NCBI GenBank assembly: GCA_002432025.1 | Contig: DJFE01000026.1 | Span: 1 to 28,333 of the forward strand | Length of the DNA stretch: 28,333 bases | Direction: 5' to 3' | DNA from: Candidatus Avelusimicrobium stercoris | Lineage (GTDB): Bacteria; Elusimicrobiota; Elusimicrobia; Elusimicrobiales; Elusimicrobiaceae | Shown: positions 22,705 through 28,333 of the stretch, piece by piece | Position numbering within the stretch: position 1 is the first letter of the stretch | Layout: every line of letters begins with the position of its first letter | Made by a program: the position numbers and the translations under genes | The notes under the pieces: generated by a model | What the model saw: only the letters and a program-made list of their open reading frames with translations | Database searches by the model: none | What the model was told of the DNA's origin: nothing

Positions 22705-25700
22705 ATGTCCAATAACTTTTTTTCCTTTTTCTCCAAAAAAGAAGTACCTTCCGTTGAAATTAATACCTTAACGCCGGAAATGTTTTCCTTTTTAAGCCAA
22801 TTTCCCACGGCGTTACTCTTGGTGGACGCTACGGGCAAAATCGCCTTTGCGAACGCGAGCGCGGCCAATTTACTTCATAGCAAGGTCTCCTCTTTGTCCG
22901 GGGCCAAGGTGGACCGCTTCGGCCTGACGATGCCCCAGGTGCGCGCTATGGCTGAGGATAAAACGGCTAAAAAGGTGGTCATACAACTTGTCAACCGCGA
23001 TGCGGACGCGGTTTTTGTCAGCGCCGGGGCCAGCAATTTGGCTTCCACGCCGTTTATTATGCTCACGTTTGAGGCGGTGCCGCTTTTTAAACAATTAACG
23101 GCGGAAAAGAACTTTTTATCCTCGCTCTTGGACGGATACCCCTGCGCGCTGGCGCTGCAAAATTTTGCGGGCGTTTGCACGCTGTGGAATAACGCGGCGG
23201 CTATGTTGTTTGGCCACAAGGCGGCAGACGTAACGGGCAAAAGCATTTATGACTTTTTGCCTAAGGAAATCATCCCGTCCGTCAAGCGCGTGGATGAACA
23301 GGTCCGCACCAAATTGGAGCCGCGCGAGGGCGTGCAATTAACATACCGCAACGCCAAGGGCGAGGAACGCGCCTTATGCGTCAGCAAAACCTTGGTAAAG
23401 GGGGAAAACGGCAAGCCGCAATTTATTTTAACCTCGTTTGAAGACTGCACCGAGCGGCGCAATTACGAACAGGACCTCTTGCAAAACCGCACCTTGTTGC
23501 GCGCGGTGCTGGATAACGTGCCCTTGGGCCTTTACACGCGCGACTGCGAAAACGAAATGACGTTCTACAACCGGCAGAGTATGGCGGTTTTGGGCGAAAC
23601 GGATGCCAAATGCGTCAACACCCCACATCCGTATCAGGATAAAAATGTAGTGGCCGAACACTATCACCGCGAACAAGAAGTGTTAAAAGAGGGGAAAATT
23701 AAGGACTACCCCGAAGAAGAATATGTGGACCACCACGGCAACAAAAAGATTTTGCACTTAATTAAGGTTCCGCTTATGGATGCGGGGCCGAAGCCGTTGG
23801 TGCTTTCTATTGTGGAGGACGTAACCGAACGCCGCCAGCAGGAAGAAAAAATTTCCCGTATGAACAGTATCCTTTCCGCTATTTTGCAAAATGCGCCTAT
23901 CGGACTGTATGCACGCGGAGAAGACGGGGCGATGCTGCTGCGCAATAAACAATGCTGTGTGATTTTTGGAGAGCAGCAGGAAGCCTTTTCCGCCGACGGT
24001 TCCCTGCCGCACGAAACGCCCGCCCAAGTTAGTGGGTACATTACGCGCGAACACGATTTGTTAAAGCAAGGCAAAACTTTGGATATCCCGGAGGAGGAAT
24101 ACACCTTGGCCTCGGGCGAAAAGAAACTTTTGCATATGGTCAAAGTGCCGATTACGGGTACCAAGAGTGAACCCAATATGGTGATTACGCTTGTAGAGGA
24201 TATCACGCAAAAGAAGGCGCAGGAAAAAGCCTTAATTGAAAACAAAAACTTCCTGCAAACCTTGTTGGACCAAGTGCCCGTGGCTATTTACGCCCGCGGA
24301 ACGGATAAAAAAATTGCCTATGTAAACCGCCGCGCCTTGGAACTGTTCCCCGATGAAAACCCGGAAAAGGAAGACCCCTTCTACATCCAGCGCGAGGATA
24401 GTATCTTCCACGATGGCAAAATGGTGGAATTCCCCGAGGAGTGGTACACCACCAAACGCGGGAATAAAATCCTCTTGCATTTAATCAAGGCCCCCGTGTT
24501 TGATAAAGAGGGCAAGCCCTTTATGGTGCTGACGGTGGCTGAGGATATCACGCAAAAGAAGGAACAGGAAAAAGCCATCGTCAACGCGCGTAACTTCTTG
24601 CAGACGGTTATTAACAACTTGCCTGTTTCCCTGTCCGTAAAGGATTATGAGGGCAAATATATTTTGTGGAACAAAAAGGCCGAGGAAATTTTTGGCGCGC
24701 TGGCCAAGGACGTTATCGGCAAGACTTCGTACCGTGCGGATTTGAACAAGGACCAGGCCGAGTTCATCCGCGAGTCCGATTTGCGCGTATTTGATAACAA
24801 GCGCGAGCAAAATATTCCGCAGGAACTCATTTCCACCGCCACCGAAGGCGTAAAGATTATGCACACGGTCAAAACGCCGCTGTTTAACGAGGACGGCACG
24901 CCTAACTGCCTGCTTTCCGTGTCGGAGGATATCACCGCCAAAACGCGTATGGAAAAACAGATCCGCGAAGCGAGCGACAAGAACACCCTGCTGGTGGAAA
25001 ACGCCCGCGAGGGGATTGCTATTTTGGAGGACGGCAAAATTATCTACGCCAACCGCGCCTTGTGCCGCTTGCTGGGGTATGACGATTTAGCCGCCGTAAA
25101 GGGCAAGGCCCTGCTGGACTTGGCAGTTGAGGACCACCGCTTATTCTTAAAGGATAAATACGATGCCGTGGTAGCCGGGGCAGATGACGCTTCGTCCGCC
25201 ATTGATTTGCGTATGATTAAAAAGAACGGGGCGGAACTAGAAGCCGAATTTGCCGCTGTGGCCGCCACTTATTTGGGCCGGCGCATTGTGCTGGGCTTCG
25301 TGCGCGACGTAACGGGCGCCAACCGTACCTTGCGCGAAGTTAAAAACGAGCGCGCCAATTTCCGCGCCGCGTTTGAAAAATGCGTAACGCCGGCGTTCAT
25401 TTTGACCCATAAGGGATATATCAGCGTGATGAACGAGGCCTGCCGCGGGTTATTTGACTTTACGGAAGCGGACAAGAATTTCTACCGCAACGTGTATATA
25501 AAGCCGGCTATTTCGCTGGCAGCGCGCAAATTGTTGCGCGCGGGTCAGCCTGCCCAAATGAACTATACCTTTGATTTTGACCGCGCCGCGCGGATGTTCC
25601 CCGGTCGTGTGAAAGGTACTGGCAAATTGCCGCTGTCCGTCAGTTTCGTGCCGATAAACAAGCGCGACGCTAAGGACGGTTCCATTGAAGCCGATTATGT

Positions 25701-27720
25701 GGTTTTTTTGGAGCCCCAAAAAGCGCAAACGCCTACTCCGCCTGCGCCGCCCGTGGCCGAAGTGCTTACCAAAACGCCGCAGGAAATGCTCGTCCTGCCC
25801 AACAGCGAACCTTACGCCCTGTGCAAGGATACTTGGCAAATTGACGTGTGCAACGAGTTGTTTTCGTCCTTGTGCCAAAAGCCGCAGGACGAATTGACGG
25901 GCAAGGATATCCGCACCGTATTTGACGAGGAATCCCGCAAACGCTTGGAAACGGATTTAAAGGATTTGTTGCAGGACGGCACCTTGGTAAACCGCGAATA
26001 CCACGTTTTATTGGGCGACGGCCCGGAAAACGCCGCCGTGCGTTTAACCGCTATCAAGGAAACAGACGGACGGTATTTGTTTGTGTTCCGCAATATGGCG
26101 TTCCACCGCCAAATTATGAAGATTTTGGAGGAACGCTCCGCCCAGTTAAATGCGCTGTTGGAAGCCACCGACGGCGTGGTTTTTACCGTTATGTTTGAAA
26201 ACGGCCGCTTTGGGCATATTGAGCAGGCGGGCAAACCGCTTGCGCACAAGTTGGGTTTTTCGCAGGATGAGTTGGTGCATAAAATGTTTGGCGAACTGTT
26301 TTATGATAAAGCCCGTGGCGAAAAATACTGTGCCTCTGTATTGGAACGCGCGCAGGAGGAACTGGCCTTGCAGGGCAAAACATCCTTCAAACTGCCCGTG
26401 CGCAAAAAGGACGGAACCGCCTTTGAAGCGCAAACCGTGCTGACCGCGCTGGATATGCCGGGCAAGGATTCGGCCTTGGTGGTCGTGCACGATTTGTCCG
26501 AGCAAATGGACCGTATGTCAAAAGATTCCAAAGAAGCACAGGAATTAAAGAGCGTTCGCCAGGCGTTACCCGGGCTGTATTTAAAGACGGACAACAACGG
26601 CCGCGTGTTGGAGGTGTATTCCAACTTGGACTATTTAAACAACCAGCAGGCCACGGAACTGTTTTTGGATAAAAAGCCCGCCGAATATTGGCCCGAGGAA
26701 GCCGCCGGCCGCGCGCTGTTTGCCATTAAGGAATCCTTATCCATTAACGTAAGTTCCAACTTTGAATTTTCGTGGACGGTACCCGATAAACTGCGCCATT
26801 TTGAGGCCAGCGTAACGCCCATTTCCGGGCGGGACGAGGCCGTTCTGTGGGTGAAGGACGTTTCCAACGCCCACGCGTACGACGAGCAAATCCACGAACT
26901 GTACCGTTTAACCAGCGAGCCGGGGCTATCCATTACCGACCAAGTAAATAAAGTCTTGGCCTTTGGGTTAAAGGCGTTCCGCTCCGATGTGGGGCTGGTA
27001 CTTCGCTTTGAACAAGGCAAAAATGGCTTGGAAAGCCACGTGGTGTATGTAACGAAAAACGATTTTAATTTACAGCGCCATATGGAGTTCCCGGTAGAGG
27101 AGTGCCTGATAGATGTGCCCGACGGAAATGTGGTAATGTTCCCGGATTTGGGCAACGCCTCGTGCGAGCGGTGCTTGCATAAGGAAAAGAACTTCGGCTC
27201 CTTGGCCGCGGCCCCGCTGTATGTGGGGGGAAAGGTGCAGGGTGCGCTGTGCTTTGCTTCCCGTGCCGCCCGCCGCAGTTTTGACGATGGCGCAGAGGAA
27301 CTTTTGGGCATTATGGCGCGGCTGCTTGGACTTCGCATAGAACTGCGCCAAACGGGCAAACAGTTGGGCGAAGCGTCGCGCTCGCTGGCGCGGACGCTGG
27401 AATATGTGGAAATGCCGGCCGCCATTATTGACTTGGACTATCAAACTACTTTCGTTAATAATGCGCTCTTGCAAACGACAGGCAAACGCATTGGCAATAT
27501 GCTGGGGCACGATTTCTTCGCCGCTGTCATCCGAAACGACGATTTGTCCAAGCAAATGTTTAAGTCCGCGGAGCACTCCGCGTCCGGCAATGCGTTTCAG
27601 GTGCGTATGGATTTATTGCACGAAAACGGCCTGTACCAAGATACGGCGTGGGACGTGTACGCTTGCAAAAATTCCGACGGAAACATTGACGGCTACGCGT
27701 TAATTGCTTCCGGCAATTAA
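22705..27720 (+). CDS. Giant multi-PAS/GAF sensor protein without output domain
   Basis: The 1671-residue cytoplasmic protein has no membrane helix or signal peptide. I count about eleven to twelve PAS-type units, beginning near residues 24, 131, 262, 388, 514, 630, 761, 886, 1021, 1149, 1281 and 1561. Many end in the PAC-style VEDVTERR, AEDITQKK or SEDITAK. A GAF domain fills about 1400-1546, with a CERC pair. A Pro-rich linker (TPTPPAPP) sits near 1010. Units 3-5 are clear duplications, each with GK...PEEEY or PEEWY, then LLH[LM][IV]K[VA]P. No HisKA, HATPase, GGDEF, EAL, HD or DNA-binding domain is visible; the protein ends within its last PAS. It is followed by a terminator, so no partner gene is co-transcribed. 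It may dock to kinases or phosphatases encoded elsewhere. Confidence 0.9.
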   Translation: MSNNFFSFFSKKEVPSVEINTLTPEMFSFLSQFPTALLLVDATGKIAFANASAANLLHSKVSSLSGAKVDRFGLTMPQVRAMAEDKTAKKVVIQLVNRDADAVFVSAGASNLASTPFIMLTFEAVPLFKQLTAEKNFLSSLLDGYPCALALQNFAGVCTLWNNAAAMLFGHKAADVTGKSIYDFLPKEIIPSVKRVDEQVRTKLEPREGVQLTYRNAKGEERALCVSKTLVKGENGKPQFILTSFEDCTERRNYEQDLLQNRTLLRAVLDNVPLGLYTRDCENEMTFYNRQSMAVLGETDAKCVNTPHPYQDKNVVAEHYHREQEVLKEGKIKDYPEEEYVDHHGNKKILHLIKVPLMDAGPKPLVLSIVEDVTERRQQEEKISRMNSILSAILQNAPIGLYARGEDGAMLLRNKQCCVIFGEQQEAFSADGSLPHETPAQVSGYITREHDLLKQGKTLDIPEEEYTLASGEKKLLHMVKVPITGTKSEPNMVITLVEDITQKKAQEKALIENKNFLQTLLDQVPVAIYARGTDKKIAYVNRRALELFPDENPEKEDPFYIQREDSIFHDGKMVEFPEEWYTTKRGNKILLHLIKAPVFDKEGKPFMVLTVAEDITQKKEQEKAIVNARNFLQTVINNLPVSLSVKDYEGKYILWNKKAEEIFGALAKDVIGKTSYRADLNKDQAEFIRESDLRVFDNKREQNIPQELISTATEGVKIMHTVKTPLFNEDGTPNCLLSVSEDITAKTRMEKQIREASDKNTLLVENAREGIAILEDGKIIYANRALCRLLGYDDLAAVKGKALLDLAVEDHRLFLKDKYDAVVAGADDASSAIDLRMIKKNGAELEAEFAAVAATYLGRRIVLGFVRDVTGANRTLREVKNERANFRAAFEKCVTPAFILTHKGYISVMNEACRGLFDFTEADKNFYRNVYIKPAISLAARKLLRAGQPAQMNYTFDFDRAARMFPGRVKGTGKLPLSVSFVPINKRDAKDGSIEADYVVFLEPQKAQTPTPPAPPVAEVLTKTPQEMLVLPNSEPYALCKDTWQIDVCNELFSSLCQKPQDELTGKDIRTVFDEESRKRLETDLKDLLQDGTLVNREYHVLLGDGPENAAVRLTAIKETDGRYLFVFRNMAFHRQIMKILEERSAQLNALLEATDGVVFTVMFENGRFGHIEQAGKPLAHKLGFSQDELVHKMFGELFYDKARGEKYCASVLERAQEELALQGKTSFKLPVRKKDGTAFEAQTVLTALDMPGKDSALVVVHDLSEQMDRMSKDSKEAQELKSVRQALPGLYLKTDNNGRVLEVYSNLDYLNNQQATELFLDKKPAEYWPEEAAGRALFAIKESLSINVSSNFEFSWTVPDKLRHFEASVTPISGRDEAVLWVKDVSNAHAYDEQIHELYRLTSEPGLSITDQVNKVLAFGLKAFRSDVGLVLRFEQGKNGLESHVVYVTKNDFNLQRHMEFPVEECLIDVPDGNVVMFPDLGNASCERCLHKEKNFGSLAAAPLYVGGKVQGALCFASRAARRSFDDGAEELLGIMARLLGLRIELRQTGKQLGEASRSLARTLEYVEMPAAIIDLDYQTTFVNNALLQTTGKRIGNMLGHDFFAAVIRNDDLSKQMFKSAEHSASGNAFQVRMDLLHENGLYQDTAWDVYACKNSDGNIDGYALIASGN

Positions 27721-27746
27721 GTTTTAGTTTAGCAGTAGTGTGCTTT

Positions 27747-27783
27747 AAGGGACGGCCTGTATTTTTCAGGCTGTCCCTTTTTG
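27747..27783 (+). terminator. Terminator of the PAS protein gene
   Basis: The thirteen-base stem AAGGGACGGCCTG (27747-27759) pairs with CAGGCTGTCCCTT (27767-27779), with one G-T pair, and runs into TTTTTG. Confidence 0.9.
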
Positions 27784-28333
27784 TGTGTAGTCGTCATCCC
27801 GTAGTGCTTGGCGGTACGCAGGGGGGCGGCCCGCAGGGGTTTCAGGATCTACATCTTGGGGCGTGGTTGTTGTCGTCATCCTGGAAAGTCGTAGTCCAGG
27901 ATCTGTTGTTATAAAATAAGGATTAGATACTGGACAGAAACCTTCCAGTATGACTTTGTTAAATAATGACCCTGCAAACAACCCGTGCGGTAGATTCTGA
28001 AAACCCTGCGGGCCGCCAGTTAAAAATGACCCCAATTTTTATAACTGCCTTTTTGCCGTCATCCCCGAGGAATTTAGTCGGGGATCTGTCGTTTCGTAAG
28101 GGAACAACAACCGCAAAAACAGATTCCCGACTACTACTTTCGGGAATGACGCCTAAAAGGGAAAGGCCTTTCCCTTATTGTCATCCCGGAAGGTTTTTAT
28201 CCAGTACCTGTTGCTATTAAAAAGAGGTCATCCTGAATTTATTTCAGGATCTACCTTTTGGTTTTTTTGTCGTTGTTGTTCCGTCGTTTATTTTAAAGGG
28301 GTTGTTATCGTTTTTTTTTTGTTAAAATTTTGA
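27784..28333. repeat. Cluster of palindromic GTCATCC-type repeats, no gene
   Basis: This 550-base tail holds at least six related units. The first is near 27787-27852 (GTCATCCCGTAGTG to CAGGATCTAC), the second 27875-27905 and the third 27926-27954 (opposite direction, ending GTATGAC). The fourth is the composite copy B at 28058-28150, followed by 28180-28210 and 28227-28253 (ATCCTGAA/TTCAGGAT). Open frames here are short and built from the repeats. The last 80 bases are T-rich and show nothing further. Confidence 0.8.
28058..28150. repeat. Composite palindromic repeat, copy B
   Basis: This 93-base unit matches copy A (9552-9656) in the blocks GTCATCCCCGAG, TTTAGTCGGGGATCTGTCG, TTTCGTAAG and AAAAACAGATTCCCGA and in the AATGAC end. 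It is 12 bases shorter, the difference lying in the loop of the second palindrome. Confidence 0.85.

Noticed and set aside
23706..24245. Long antisense frames opposite the PAS gene, also 26631-27425
   Set aside because: Ser/Cys/Pro-rich shadow translations of a well-supported gene; no own start signals.
27766..28220. Two frames of 84-89 codons in the tail
   Set aside because: Both run across the GTCATCC repeats, lack ribosome sites and resemble repeat-derived peptides.

Overview
The window reads as one contiguous piece of chromosome from a Gram-negative (outer-membrane) bacterium. The best guess is a gut-associated member of the Elusimicrobiota. The clues are a prepilin with the FTLIELLVVV start and a Pmp-type autotransporter. 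Two OmpA-type lipoproteins and the abundant GTCATCCC-type palindromic repeats point the same way. This assignment is inferred from gene content; no marker gene such as rRNA is present. I saw no tRNA, rRNA, CRISPR array, transposase or phage gene.

Layout. (1) 1-840: a type IV prepilin whose leader region has been filled by palindromic repeats, ending in a bidirectional terminator shared with the gal genes. (2) 840-5996, minus strand: cdd-galM-galK-galE-galT, a cytidine deaminase followed by the complete Leloir pathway (galactose to UDP-glucose/glucose-1-P), probably one transcript. (3) 6075-9435: a membrane-anchored GDSL hydrolase (plus strand) converging on rimO, with a TrkH/KtrB potassium channel subunit behind it. 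(4) 9436-9750: intergenic repeat and terminator. (5) 9751-12101, minus: SirB1-like protein, NfeD protein and SPFH/stomatin protein. (6) 12237-12872: glycine-zipper OmpA lipoprotein. (7) 13005-16403: an 1132-residue autotransporter with about 18 chlamydial-Pmp-like repeats, preceded by a long structured 5' leader and a hexanucleotide repeat in its promoter. (8) 16642-18079: a secreted HExxH protein and a second OmpA lipoprotein. (9) 18124-21972, minus: a tightly overlapping pterin operon, DUF1189-like membrane protein, queD, queE, folE, folP, a second PTPS-family gene, folK. (10) 21997-22554: a secreted ten-cysteine protein. (11) 22705-27720, plus: a giant protein made almost entirely of PAS domains plus one GAF, with no visible output domain. 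(12) 27721-28333: terminator and a cluster of palindromic repeats without genes.

How the genes work together. The pterin operon makes dihydroneopterin triphosphate (FolE), which feeds both 7-deazaguanine (QueD, QueE) and folate (FolK, FolP). The expected aldolase FolB is absent. In its place sits a PTPS paralogue carrying Glu where QueD has its catalytic Cys, the pattern of PTPS-III enzymes that replace FolB. The envelope genes (OmpA lipoproteins, autotransporter, prepilin, HExxH protein, Cys-rich protein) form a second theme.

A striking general feature is that at least seven genes lack a Shine-Dalgarno sequence. Instead they have a -10 hexamer ending exactly six bases before ATG, with T as the last base before ATG, which suggests leaderless mRNAs. 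Genes inside operons and abundant envelope proteins use ordinary AGGAG sites.
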